Shown here one piece after another: positions 50,823 to 58,946 of a DNA stretch of 64,000 nt. The notes beneath the pieces were generated by a model. The model was not told the origin of the DNA. It made no database searches and was given only the letters and a program-made list of their open reading frames with translations. Every line of letters starts with the position of its first letter. The first letter of the stretch is position 1. Both the position numbers and the translations under genes were made by a program. Location: the NCBI GenBank assembly GCA_041651995.1, contig JBAZID010000001.1, positions 620,001-684,000 on the forward strand, written 5' to 3'. This DNA is from Sulfuricella sp. GTDB lineage: Bacteria; Pseudomonadota; Gammaproteobacteria; Burkholderiales; Sulfuricellaceae.

Positions 50823-50833
50823 CAGCAGCCGGA

Positions 50834-52243
50834 TTAAAGGCTGTAGTACATGTCGAACTCGACCGGATGCGTGGTCATGCGGAAGCGGGTGACATCTTCC
50901 ATTTTCAGTGTGATGTAAGCATCGATCCAGTCATTGGAGAACACACCGCCACGGGTCAGGAACTCGCGATCGTTGTCCAGGTAGTCCAGCGCCTGCTCGA
51001 GCGAGGAGCACACGGTCGGGACCAGTTTTTCTTCTTCCGGCGGCAGATCGTACAGATTTTTGTCCATGGCATCGCCTGGGTGAATCTTGTTCTGGATGCC
51101 GTCTAGACCGGCCATCATCAGGGCGGAAAAGCACAGGTACGGGTTGGCGGAAGGATCCGGGAAACGGGTCTCGATGCGGCGGCCCTTGTCGCTGGCAACG
51201 TGCGGGATGCGGATTGAAGCAGAACGGTTCTTGGCGGAGTAGGCCAGCATCACCGGTGCTTCGAAGCCAGGTACCAGGCGCTTGTAGGAGTTGGTGCCGG
51301 GGTTGGTGATTGCGTTCAGCGCACGAGCGTGCTTGATGATACCGCCGATGTAATAGAGCGCGAGTTCGGACAGGCCACCGTAACCGTTGCCGGCAAACAG
51401 GTTTTTGCCGTCTTTCCAGATCGACTGGTGCACGTGCATGCCGGAGCCGTTGTCGCCCACGATAGGCTTGGGCATGAAGGTCGCGGTCTTGCCGTAGGCG
51501 TGGGAAACGTTGTGCACTACGTATTTCAGGATCTGGGTCCAGTCGGCGCGCTTCACCAGGGTACTGAATTTGGTGCCGATTTCGCACTGGCCAGCAGTTG
51601 CCACTTCATGGTGATGCACTTCAACCGGCACGCCCATTTCTTCCAGTGCCAGACACATGGCGGAACGGATGTCCTGGAATGAATCGACAGGAGGAACCGG
51701 GAAGTAACCACCCTTGACTCCAGGACGGTGGCCCATGTTGCCGCCTTCGAGGCGCGTTTTGGAGGACCATGCCGCTTCTTCGGAATCGATCGAAACTGCA
51801 GCGCCGGACATGTCGGCATGCCAGGTCACGGAATCAAAAATGAAAAATTCTGGTTCCGGGCCAAAATAGGCGGTGTCGCCAATGCCGGAGGATTTCAGAT
51901 AGGCTTCAGCGCGCTTGGCGATGGAGCGTGGGCAGCGGTCATAACCTTTGCCATCGGAGGGCTCAACCACGTCGCAGCTGAGGATCAGGGTGGACTCATC
52001 GAAAAACGGGTCCATGTTGGCGGTTTCCGGATCCGGCATCAGCAGCATGTCGGAAGCCTGAATGCCCTTCCAGCCCGCAATGGAGGAACCGTCGAAAGCA
52101 TGGCCATCTTCGAACCAGCCCTCATCCACCACGTGAGAAGGAATGGAAACGTGCTGCTCTTTGCCGCGCGTGTCGGTAAAACGCAGATCAACGAATTTGA
52201 CTTCGTTATCCTTGATCATTTTTAAAACATCAGCAACCGCCAT
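50834..52243 (-). CDS. glnA: Glutamine synthetase, type I
   Basis: Central ammonia-assimilating enzyme (glutamate + NH3 + ATP to glutamine). It is 469 aa, identical in length to E. coli GlnA. Motifs are FDGSSIAGWKGIQASDMLL, EPEFFIFD, the ATP/ammonia site HHEVATAGQCEIG and KPIVGDNGSGMHVHQS. The Tyr for GlnE adenylylation is in KNLYDLPPEE. Upstream lie a sigma54 promoter and two NtrC-type sites, indicating nitrogen-limitation control by NtrBC. Monocistronic in view, ending at the rnpB terminator. Confidence 0.99.
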   Translation of the reverse strand: MAVADVLKMIKDNEVKFVDLRFTDTRGKEQHVSIPSHVVDEGWFEDGHAFDGSSIAGWKGIQASDMLLMPDPETANMDPFFDESTLILSCDVVEPSDGKGYDRCPRSIAKRAEAYLKSSGIGDTAYFGPEPEFFIFDSVTWHADMSGAAVSIDSEEAAWSSKTRLEGGNMGHRPGVKGGYFPVPPVDSFQDIRSAMCLALEEMGVPVEVHHHEVATAGQCEIGTKFSTLVKRADWTQILKYVVHNVSHAYGKTATFMPKPIVGDNGSGMHVHQSIWKDGKNLFAGNGYGGLSELALYYIGGIIKHARALNAITNPGTNSYKRLVPGFEAPVMLAYSAKNRSASIRIPHVASDKGRRIETRFPDPSANPYLCFSALMMAGLDGIQNKIHPGDAMDKNLYDLPPEEEKLVPTVCSSLEQALDYLDNDREFLTRGGVFSNDWIDAYITLKMEDVTRFRMTTHPVEFDMYYSL

Positions 52244-52295
52244 ACTTTTCTCCTAAACGAAATAACGGGTAAAAAATTCTTTGAGACCACGCTTT

Positions 52296-52311
52296 AGCAT
52301 GAAACATGCCA
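52296..52311 (-). promoter_or_regulatory. Sigma54 promoter for glnA
   Basis: Minus strand TGGCATGTTTCATGCT, with GG and GC separated by 10 bases. It resembles the pilA sigma54 element. RNA would start near 52286, leaving a leader of about 43 bases before the glnA ATG. Confidence 0.85.
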
Positions 52312-52372
52312 CGCGCTAAAGCAAAAAAAGCTATTTTGCCATAACCAGTTAGAGGAGATGCAGAAAAATTGC

Positions 52373-52389
52373 TGCACCACAATAAAGCA
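52373..52389. promoter_or_regulatory. NtrC-like binding site 2 (weaker) for glnA
   Basis: TGCACCACAATAAAGCA keeps the left half of the NtrC consensus TGCACC-N5-GGTGCA and part of the right half. Its centre is 31 bases (three helical turns) from the stronger site and about 95 bases upstream of the RNA start. Confidence 0.6.
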
Positions 52390-52403
52390 TCCACCCAAAT
52401 GTA

Positions 52404-52420
52404 TGCACCATTATGGTGCG
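52404..52420. promoter_or_regulatory. NtrC binding site 1 (strong) for glnA
   Basis: TGCACCATTATGGTGCG is a nearly perfect 17-base palindrome matching the NtrC enhancer consensus. Its centre is about 126 bases upstream of the predicted RNA start. It overlaps the stop codon of the upstream CDF transporter gene. Confidence 0.85.
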
Positions 52421-53565
52421 ATCTCGTAAAACAAGTGAATTTCGCCGAAATACGGGTCATCCCCTGGTAGCGCGGCTACGGCCCTGGCCAGGGAATCGTC
52501 ATGCGCCGCATCCACGAGAAAAATGTCAGCCTCAACCTTCCCATCCAGATAATGGAGGGCTATACGGCTGGACAGTGGCAGAGGCATGGCCAACTGCTGC
52601 TCCAGATAGGCCAGCAGCACCTCGCGCGGGGGCAAATGCAGGCTGCGCTTTACTGCCGAGTCATCCTCGGGATCGATATGAATCATCACATCGAGCGCAT
52701 CATGGGTCTTGACCACCCGGGCGCGCGCCGTTTCCGCCACGTAATGCCCTTCGGAAACACTGATCTTCGGATCCACCAGCACATGCGCGTCCACCAGTGC
52801 CCGGTCGCCCATGCGCCGCGTGCGCAGCTCATGCAGATCGCGCACGCCCGGGGTCGCCAGCAGGGTTTCCCGAATCGCCGCCACATCCTTTTCGTCCAGG
52901 CTGGTATCGATCAATTCCATCAGAGCCTGGTAGGCCTGCTTCCAGCCCATGCGGAAAATCATCGCGGCCACCAGCGCCGCGGCAAGCAGGTCGAGTGAAG
53001 TCACGCCGGCCAGATTGCCGGCAATCCCCACCACCACGATCACCGATGAAGCCGCGTCCGAGCGCGCATGCCAGGCATTCGCCTCAAGCATGCGAGAACG
53101 CAGCTTGCGCGCCACATGCAGCATGTAGCGGAACAAGCTCTCCTTGCCCACCAGGGTGAGCACGGCAATCCACAGCGTCATGACATGCACCGTCTGCAGC
53201 GCGGCCGGGTCCTCCAGGCGCTGTGCCGCGCCCCACAGCAAGGCTGCACCCGTCCCCATCAGGATGACCCCCAGCACAAAAGTGGTCGCCGTCTCGATGC
53301 GGGCATGGCCGTAAGGATGATCCTTGTCCGCATCTTTCGAGCCGTGGCGGTTGGCGAACAACACCAGGAAATCGCACAGCAGATCGGACAGGGAATGCAG
53401 GCCGTCCGCCACCAGGGCCTGTGATTTACCGATGATGCCGACTACGATTTGCAACAGAGTCAGCACAACATTCACGCCGACACTGACAAACGTTACTTTT
53501 TTCGCTTCGTGGTAGTGGTGCCCCGCGCCCCTGGGCGAGCCGGGTTTTAAACTTTGTTCTTCCAC
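52411..53565 (-). CDS. Cation diffusion facilitator (CDF) family transporter
   Basis: Inner-membrane divalent-cation/proton antiporter, probably exporting Zn, Fe or Mn. It is 384 aa. There are about six helices between residues 25 and 215. Metal-site motifs are ADGLHSLSDLLCD (H-x3-D) on helix 2 and NAWHARSDAASS (H-x3-D) on helix 5. The cytoplasmic CDF dimerisation domain follows (GVRDLHELRTRRMGDRALVDAHVLVDP). A further C-terminal 80 residues (LLAYLEQQLAMPLPLSSRIALHYLDG onward) are an extension beyond many CDF proteins. The 3' end carries the glnA enhancer site. Confidence 0.93.
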   Translation of the reverse strand: MEEQSLKPGSPRGAGHHYHEAKKVTFVSVGVNVVLTLLQIVVGIIGKSQALVADGLHSLSDLLCDFLVLFANRHGSKDADKDHPYGHARIETATTFVLGVILMGTGAALLWGAAQRLEDPAALQTVHVMTLWIAVLTLVGKESLFRYMLHVARKLRSRMLEANAWHARSDAASSVIVVVGIAGNLAGVTSLDLLAAALVAAMIFRMGWKQAYQALMELIDTSLDEKDVAAIRETLLATPGVRDLHELRTRRMGDRALVDAHVLVDPKISVSEGHYVAETARARVVKTHDALDVMIHIDPEDDSAVKRSLHLPPREVLLAYLEQQLAMPLPLSSRIALHYLDGKVEADIFLVDAAHDDSLARAVAALPGDDPYFGEIHLFYEIAP

Positions 53566-53591
53566 AACGGCTCCGTCGGAATCAAGCGGTT

Positions 53592-54779
53592 CTATTTGGT
53601 TTTCCCCGTGTCAAGCGGGTAACCGGCAGCTTTCCATTCCGGGTAGCCGCCACGGAACCAGTAAATATTCTTGTAGCCGCCCCTGATTGCCAGCACGGAG
53701 GCCTTGTAGCTCTTCCAGCAAGGCGTGCCGTCGCAATAAAGCAGCATGGCGGCATTTTTGTCCTGGGGCAGCTTGGCCAGATCGAATTTATCTTCCGCGG
53801 CATCGAACCCGACTTCTTTCGCGCTCACTTCATTGTAAGGAATCAGCAAAGCACCCTTGATATGGCCCTCCACATATTCGGCATCGTTACGCGCGTCAAT
53901 CACGATCGCCCCTTTTGCAATCAGGTCACTGGCCTGCTTGGCCTCGATCACGTAGGCGCCGGCCAATTCCTTGGGTGTCGTGTTGAGCATGGAGGCGATC
54001 GAGGCAAACTCCTCACGCTTGGCCGGCGAGAAGGCCATTTTTTTCCGGGCCTGGGTTTCAACTTCGGCGTATTTCAACAGGGCGCTCTCGATGGCCTTCT
54101 CCTGAACCGGGTTAATCCGCTTGGTATTGACCGCAAAAGCCATTTTTGGCGCTTCGGCAGTGCGCTGAATGATTTTGCCCGGATGCGATTTCAGCCATTT
54201 CTCCGCCAAGGCAGAGTCCACGGCGACAAGGTCCATGCTGTTGATTTCAAGAGCGAAAAGCTGAGCTTCCTGACTGCGGAAATAACGCGCCTCCTTGAAA
54301 TGCTTCTTCGTCTCCACCGCTTTGGAATTCAATTCCCCTCGCGCCAGGCTGGCCTGAAGCGATTCGAAAGGAGGCAGACCCAGTTTCGCTCCGCCCGCAT
54401 CCTTGATGCCGCCCCACTTCGAATTCTGGCCTGCGACAAAAGTGGTTTCCACCGCGCCGCCTTCCTTGCATAGCGGGTTGAACCCGGCTTTCAACACGCT
54501 GGCAATGGTATGGGCAGGTGCGATGATCATGTCGTAATCGCCCCGGCTGGCGCGTTTGGCCGCGGCAAACGGATTTGCCACTGGAACGAAATCAACCGGC
54601 ACGTTTAATTGCGAACTCAAATACTTGGCCAGGGCCTGGTATTTATTCAAAACCTCGATATCCGAGAAACGCTCGCTATCCGATGGCACCGCAGCCAGCT
54701 TCAAGCCTTCCGCCGACCAAGCCGAAACGCCACTCATCATTGCCGCCAAAAACAAGAAAAAAGATATTGCCCGTAACAT
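53592..54779 (-). CDS. PhnD-like substrate-binding protein fused to a rhodanese domain
   Basis: A 395-aa exported fusion from the ATG at 54779 (MLRAISFFLFLAAMMSGVSAWSAEG, signal peptide). An upstream frame to 54902 lies in the divergent promoter region. Residues about 25-255 resemble PhnD-type phosphonate/phosphite-binding proteins: LKLAAVPSDSERFSD, LAKYLSSQLNVPVDFVPV, GDYDMIIAPAHTIASVL. Residues about 280-395 form a rhodanese domain: VIDARNDAEYVEGHIKGALLIPYNE, active loop YCDGTPCWKS with Cys349, and FRGGYPEWKAAGYPL. No ABC transporter genes are adjacent. A role in handling periplasmic sulfur or oxyanions is possible but unproven. Confidence 0.88.
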   Translation of the reverse strand: MLRAISFFLFLAAMMSGVSAWSAEGLKLAAVPSDSERFSDIEVLNKYQALAKYLSSQLNVPVDFVPVANPFAAAKRASRGDYDMIIAPAHTIASVLKAGFNPLCKEGGAVETTFVAGQNSKWGGIKDAGGAKLGLPPFESLQASLARGELNSKAVETKKHFKEARYFRSQEAQLFALEINSMDLVAVDSALAEKWLKSHPGKIIQRTAEAPKMAFAVNTKRINPVQEKAIESALLKYAEVETQARKKMAFSPAKREEFASIASMLNTTPKELAGAYVIEAKQASDLIAKGAIVIDARNDAEYVEGHIKGALLIPYNEVSAKEVGFDAAEDKFDLAKLPQDKNAAMLLYCDGTPCWKSYKASVLAIRGGYKNIYWFRGGYPEWKAAGYPLDTGKTK

Positions 54780-54900
54780 TGAAGCCCCCTTTTTTGAAAC
54801 ACTATTTTTTGTAGTATATAGCTTACTTGATAAAGGCTTAATGCGAAAACTAAAGCCTGGGGTAGAATTCGCACCCAGAAAATCGAATCCAGAGAACATC

Positions 54901-55713
54901 ATGACCGACCATTATGCAGTGGTGGGAAATCCCATTGCCCACAGCAAATCTCCCTTGATTCACGCTGAATTCGCACTGCAAACCGGGCAGGATCTGAGCT
55001 ACGCCGCCCTGCTCGCCCCGCGTGATGGCTTTGCCGCCACGGTAAACGCATTCCGGGCGGAAGGCGGAAAAGGACTCAACGTAACGGTCCCTTTCAAGCA
55101 GGAAGCCTGGGAGCTGGCCACCCGCCTGACGGAACGCGCCCAACTGGCGCAGGCAGTCAACACGCTCAAATTCGAGGACGGCGAAATTGTGGGCGACAAC
55201 ACCGATGGCGCAGGGCTGGTACGGGACATCACCTGCAACCTGGGCTTCAAGATCCAGGGCAGGCGCATCCTCCTCATGGGCGCCGGCGGCGCAGCGCGCG
55301 GTGTGATTCTGCCGCTGCTGAAAGAGAACCCGGCACTGCTTGCCATTGCCAATCGCACCCCCGCCAAAGCGCACGAACTGGCGCAGTTGTTCCTGGACCA
55401 CGGCGACATCTCCAGCGGCGAATACAATAGCCTGGCGGGCTGCCATTTCGACCTCATCATCAACGCCACTTCCAGCAGTCTGTCGGATGAACTCCCCCCC
55501 CTCCCGGCGGGTGTTTTTTCACCCGGCAGCCTGGCTTACGACATGATGTACGGCAAGGGCCTGACCCCCTTCCTGCAATTCGCGCAAAACAACGGAGCAG
55601 CCCAACTCGCGGATGGGCTCGGCATGCTGGTTGAGCAGGCGGCGGAATCGTTCTTCCTGTGGCGCGGCGTGCGGCCGGAAACCCGGCCCGTAATGGCGCT
55701 GCTCAAGTCATGA
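54901..55713 (+). CDS. aroE: Shikimate dehydrogenase (NADP)
   Basis: Reduces 3-dehydroshikimate in the aromatic amino-acid pathway. It is 270 aa from the ATG at 54901 (MTDHYAVVGNPIAHSKSPLIH). Substrate-site motifs are GNPIAHSKSP and LNVTVPFKQEAW, with catalytic Lys in PFK. GDNTDGAGLVRDI is followed by the NADP-binding ILLMGAGGAARGVILPLL and ANRTPAKA. Longer upstream frames overlap the divergent rhodanese-fusion gene and are rejected. Coupled to mtgA by ATGA. Confidence 0.98.
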   Translation: MTDHYAVVGNPIAHSKSPLIHAEFALQTGQDLSYAALLAPRDGFAATVNAFRAEGGKGLNVTVPFKQEAWELATRLTERAQLAQAVNTLKFEDGEIVGDNTDGAGLVRDITCNLGFKIQGRRILLMGAGGAARGVILPLLKENPALLAIANRTPAKAHELAQLFLDHGDISSGEYNSLAGCHFDLIINATSSSLSDELPPLPAGVFSPGSLAYDMMYGKGLTPFLQFAQNNGAAQLADGLGMLVEQAAESFFLWRGVRPETRPVMALLKS

Positions 55714-56408
55714 TGAAAGCACTGTGGCGCTGGCTGTGGCGCGGCGTACTGATTCTGCTTGCGGTCGTGGTGCTGTACCAGGCGTGGATTTTCGCGCATA
55801 TCTGGTGGTGGGTGGACCACAACCCCTCCACCAGCGCCTTCATGGACACCCGTCTGGCGCAAATGCAGGAAAAAAACCCGGACGCCGAGCTGCGCCATAA
55901 ATGGGTGCCCTACAACCGCATCTCCCCCCACCTCAAGCGCGCCCTGATCGCCTCCGAGGATGCCAAATTCGTCGATCACGAAGGCTTTGACTGGGAAGGC
56001 ATCCAGAAAGCCTACGAAAAGAATATGAAAAAAGGCAGGATCGTCGCCGGTGGCTCCACCATCAGCCAGCAACTGGCGAAGAATCTGTTTCTTTCCTCCC
56101 GCAAGGCGTTCTGGCGCAAGGGCGAGGAAGCGCTGATCACGCTGATGCTGGAGCAGATGATGCCGAAGCGGCGGATTTTCGAGATCTATCTCAACGTGAT
56201 CGAGTGGGGCAACGGCGTGTTCGGCGCGGAAGCCGCCGCGCGCTACTACTACAAGACCAGCGCCGCCAACCTTGGCCCGGAGCAGGCCGCCAAACTCGCG
56301 GCCATGGTGCCCAATCCGCGTTATTACGACAAGCACCGCAGTGCCCGCGGGTTGATGCGTAAAACCGCGATTATCATGGCGCGCATGCCGGCGGCGGAAG
56401 TGCCCTAA
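55710..56408 (+). CDS. mtgA: Monofunctional biosynthetic peptidoglycan transglycosylase
   Basis: Polymerises lipid II into glycan strands (GT51 family). It is 232 aa, starting with ATG overlapping the aroE stop. The N-terminal membrane anchor (VLILLAVVVLYQAWIFAHIWWW) is followed by GT51 motifs: RALIASEDAKFVDHEGFDWEGI (catalytic Glu in EDAKF), GGSTISQQLAKNLFLS, KRRIFEIYLNVIEWGNGVFGAEAAA and LAAMVPNP. No transpeptidase domain. Its 3' end overlaps convergent trpC by 4 bases. The aroE-mtgA pair is common in betaproteobacteria. Confidence 0.97.
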   Translation: MMKALWRWLWRGVLILLAVVVLYQAWIFAHIWWWVDHNPSTSAFMDTRLAQMQEKNPDAELRHKWVPYNRISPHLKRALIASEDAKFVDHEGFDWEGIQKAYEKNMKKGRIVAGGSTISQQLAKNLFLSSRKAFWRKGEEALITLMLEQMMPKRRIFEIYLNVIEWGNGVFGAEAAARYYYKTSAANLGPEQAAKLAAMVPNPRYYDKHRSARGLMRKTAIIMARMPAAEVP

Positions 56409-57193
56409 GCAAACAGCCGCGCCAGCTCCACTCCCGGATCCTCGGCACGCATGAAGGCCTCGCCGACCAGGAAGGCGTTGACGCTGTTCTGGCGCATGCG
56501 CTGCACGTCTTCCGGCATGAGAATGCCGCTTTCGGTGATCACGATGCGCTCCTGCGGGATGCGCGGCAGCAACTCCAGCGTGGTTTCCAGCCGGGTCTCG
56601 AAAGTGCGCAGGTTGCGGTTGTTGATGCCGATCAGCGGGGTCTTGAGTTGCAGCGCCAGCTCCAGTTCCGTCGCATCGTGGGATTCCACCAGCACCGCCA
56701 TGCCGAGTTCATGCGCCACCGCTTCCAGCTCCTGCATGCGCGGCAGATCCAGCGCCGCCACGATGAGCAGGATGCAGTCGGCGCCAATGGTGCGGGCGCG
56801 GCAGATCTGGTAGGGGTCGATCATGAAGTCCTTGCGCAGCACCGGCAATGTGCAGGCGTTGCGCGCTTCGATCAGGTCGTTCTTGCTTCCCTTGAAGAAC
56901 TGCGAGTCAGTCAGCACTGACAGGCACGCTGCGCCGTGTTTTTCATAGCTGCGGGCGATTTCCGCCGGATCGAACGCTTCCCGGATGATGCCCCTGGATG
57001 GGCTGGCTTTCTTGATCTCGGCAATCACGGCGGACTTTCCCGCCGCAATCTTGCCGCGCATCGCAGCGACAAAGTCGCGCGCCGGCGGCATCGCCTCGGC
57101 TTCGGCACGGATGGTGGAATATGGCTTCTTTTCCACCGCGCGGGCCACTTCAGCCTGTTTTACTTCAATGATTTTATTCAGGATATCGGACAT
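56405..57193 (-). CDS. trpC: Indole-3-glycerol-phosphate synthase
   Basis: Ring-closing step of tryptophan synthesis. It is 262 aa, a stand-alone enzyme without a TrpF fusion. Motifs are VIAEIKKASPSRGIIREAFDPAEIARSYE (catalytic Lys), LSVLTDSQFFKGS, VLRKDFMIDPYQI, GINNRNLRTFE and VITESGI. It follows trpD with a 3-base gap in the order trpG-trpD-trpC. Confidence 0.98.
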   Translation of the reverse strand: MSDILNKIIEVKQAEVARAVEKKPYSTIRAEAEAMPPARDFVAAMRGKIAAGKSAVIAEIKKASPSRGIIREAFDPAEIARSYEKHGAACLSVLTDSQFFKGSKNDLIEARNACTLPVLRKDFMIDPYQICRARTIGADCILLIVAALDLPRMQELEAVAHELGMAVLVESHDATELELALQLKTPLIGINNRNLRTFETRLETTLELLPRIPQERIVITESGILMPEDVQRMRQNSVNAFLVGEAFMRAEDPGVELARLFA

Positions 57194-57196
57194 GGA

Positions 57197-58228
57197 TCAG
57201 GCTCCCTTGAAGCGGTTGGAGATTTCCACCAGCTGATGCAGCTTGTTGCGCGCCGCGCCACTTTCGATCGCTTTACGGGCCTCCTCGATACCTTCTGCCA
57301 GGGTTTCCGCGCAACCCGCGACATAGATGGCTGCACCGGCATTGAGCAGCACGATGTCGCGCGCCGGGCCGGGCAGGTTGTCGAGCACGCCGAGCAGCAT
57401 GTCTTTGGCCTGAGCAGCATCCCACACTTTCAGGGATGCCAGGTCGCAGGTTTCGAAGCCGAACTCGCGCGGGTTCAGGGTGTATTCGCTGATTTCTCCG
57501 TCCTTCAGCTCGCCAATCAGAGTTTCTCCCGAGAGGGTGATTTCATCCAGGCCATCGCTGCCATGCACCACCATAACGTGGCGGCTGCCGAGGCGCTGCA
57601 GCACGCGGGCCTGGATGCCGACCAGATCGGGATGGAATACGCCCATGACCTGGTTGCTTGCTCCGGCCGGGTTGGTGAGCGGGCCCAGCACGTTGAAAAT
57701 CGTCCGCACCCCAAGTTCGCGCCGCACCGGCGCGGCGTACTTCATGGCGCCGTGGAAGTTGGGCGCGAACATGAAGCCGATACCGATTTCGTCGATGCAT
57801 TGGCCGGCCTGTTCCGGGGTGAGGTTGAGGTTGACGCCCAGCGCTTCCAGCACGTCGGCCGAGCCGCAGGTGGAGGACACCGAGCGCCCGCCGTGCTTGG
57901 CCACGCGCGCCCCGGCCGCGGCAGCAACGAAGGCGGCAGTGGTGGAGATGTTGAAGGTGTGCGCCGCATCGCCGCCGGTGCCGCAGGTATCGACCAGATG
58001 ATCGGTGTTTGTAACCGGCACCTTGGTGGCGAACTCGCGCATCACCTGCGCGGCGGCGGAAATCTCCCCGACGGTTTCCTTCTTCACCCGCAGGCCCATC
58101 AGGATGGCGGCGATCTGCGCCTGGGTTACTTCCCCGCTCATGATCTGGCGCATCAGGGACAGCATTTCGTCGTGGAAAATCTCGCGCTGCTCGATCAGCC
58201 GGACGAGCGCCTCCTTTGGCGTGATCAT
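57197..58228 (-). CDS. trpD: Anthranilate phosphoribosyltransferase
   Basis: Transfers phosphoribosyl from PRPP to anthranilate. It is 343 aa from the ATG at 58228 (MITPKEALVRLIEQ), which overlaps the trpG stop by ATGA. The longer frame into trpG is rejected. Motifs are LVDTCGTGGDAAHTFNISTTAAFVAA (PRPP-binding GTGGD), KHGGRSVSSTCGSADVLEALG, NVLGPLTNPAG and VMVVHGSDGLDEI. Confidence 0.98.
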   Translation of the reverse strand: MITPKEALVRLIEQREIFHDEMLSLMRQIMSGEVTQAQIAAILMGLRVKKETVGEISAAAQVMREFATKVPVTNTDHLVDTCGTGGDAAHTFNISTTAAFVAAAAGARVAKHGGRSVSSTCGSADVLEALGVNLNLTPEQAGQCIDEIGIGFMFAPNFHGAMKYAAPVRRELGVRTIFNVLGPLTNPAGASNQVMGVFHPDLVGIQARVLQRLGSRHVMVVHGSDGLDEITLSGETLIGELKDGEISEYTLNPREFGFETCDLASLKVWDAAQAKDMLLGVLDNLPGPARDIVLLNAGAAIYVAGCAETLAEGIEEARKAIESGAARNKLHQLVEISNRFKGA

Positions 58229-58797
58229 GCGCGCTTCTCCTTGAGGAAGTTGGCCAGCAGCTGGTGGCCATGCTCGGTCAGGATGGATTCGGGATGGAAC
58301 TGCACGCCTTCCACCTGCAAGGTCTTGTGGCGCACCCCCATGATCTCGCCGTCGTCGGTCCAGGCGGTGATTTCCAGGCAGTCCGGAATGGTTTCGCGCT
58401 CGATCACCAGCGAGTGGTAGCGCGTGGCGGTGAAGGGGTTGGGCAGGCCTTGGAACACGCCCACGTCCTTGTGGTGGATCAGCGAAGTCTTGCCATGCAT
58501 GAGCTGTTTGGCATGAATGATCTTGCCGCCGAATGCCTGGCCGATGCTCTGGTGCCCGAGACACACGCCCAGCAGTGGCACCTTGCCGGCGAATTCCCGG
58601 ATCAGCGGAACAGAAATGCCCGCCTCGGTGGGCGAACAGGGGCCGGGAGAAATCACGATATGGTTGGGCTTGAGCGCTGCCACCTGTTCCACGGTAATTT
58701 CATCGTTGCGGTACACCCGCACGTCCTCGCCCAGCTCGCCGAAATACTGCACCAGGTTGTAGGTGAAAGAATCGTAGTTGTCCAGCATCAGAAGCAT
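58225..58797 (-). CDS. trpG: Anthranilate/aminodeoxychorismate synthase, glutamine amidotransferase subunit
   Basis: Provides ammonia from glutamine to TrpE (and often also to PabB). It is 190 aa. Motifs are MLDNYDSFTYNLVQYFGELG, ISPGPCSPTEAGIS, nucleophile loop GVCLGHQSIGQAFGG, and catalytic His-x-Glu in VQFHPESILTEHG. trpE is not next to it in this window; it is probably elsewhere. First gene of trpGDC. Confidence 0.96.
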   Translation of the reverse strand: MLLMLDNYDSFTYNLVQYFGELGEDVRVYRNDEITVEQVAALKPNHIVISPGPCSPTEAGISVPLIREFAGKVPLLGVCLGHQSIGQAFGGKIIHAKQLMHGKTSLIHHKDVGVFQGLPNPFTATRYHSLVIERETIPDCLEITAWTDDGEIMGVRHKTLQVEGVQFHPESILTEHGHQLLANFLKEKRA

Positions 58798-58946
58798 ATT
58801 GTACCTATCCTGTTGATTCTTCTATGCGATGCCGGCAACTACCCGGCACCGGGAAAAACCGCATTATCGCCCGCACGCTGAAAGCACTCAAGTTCGATAA
58901 TGAGACATGCCCTTCTGGATTGATACATTTGCATGCAGGGCCTGGA

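Noticed and set aside
58798..58946. Possible small gene or RNA between trpG and the WaaG-like gene
   Set aside because: Nothing beyond short chance frames; no hairpin-rich or conserved structure could be seen by eye.
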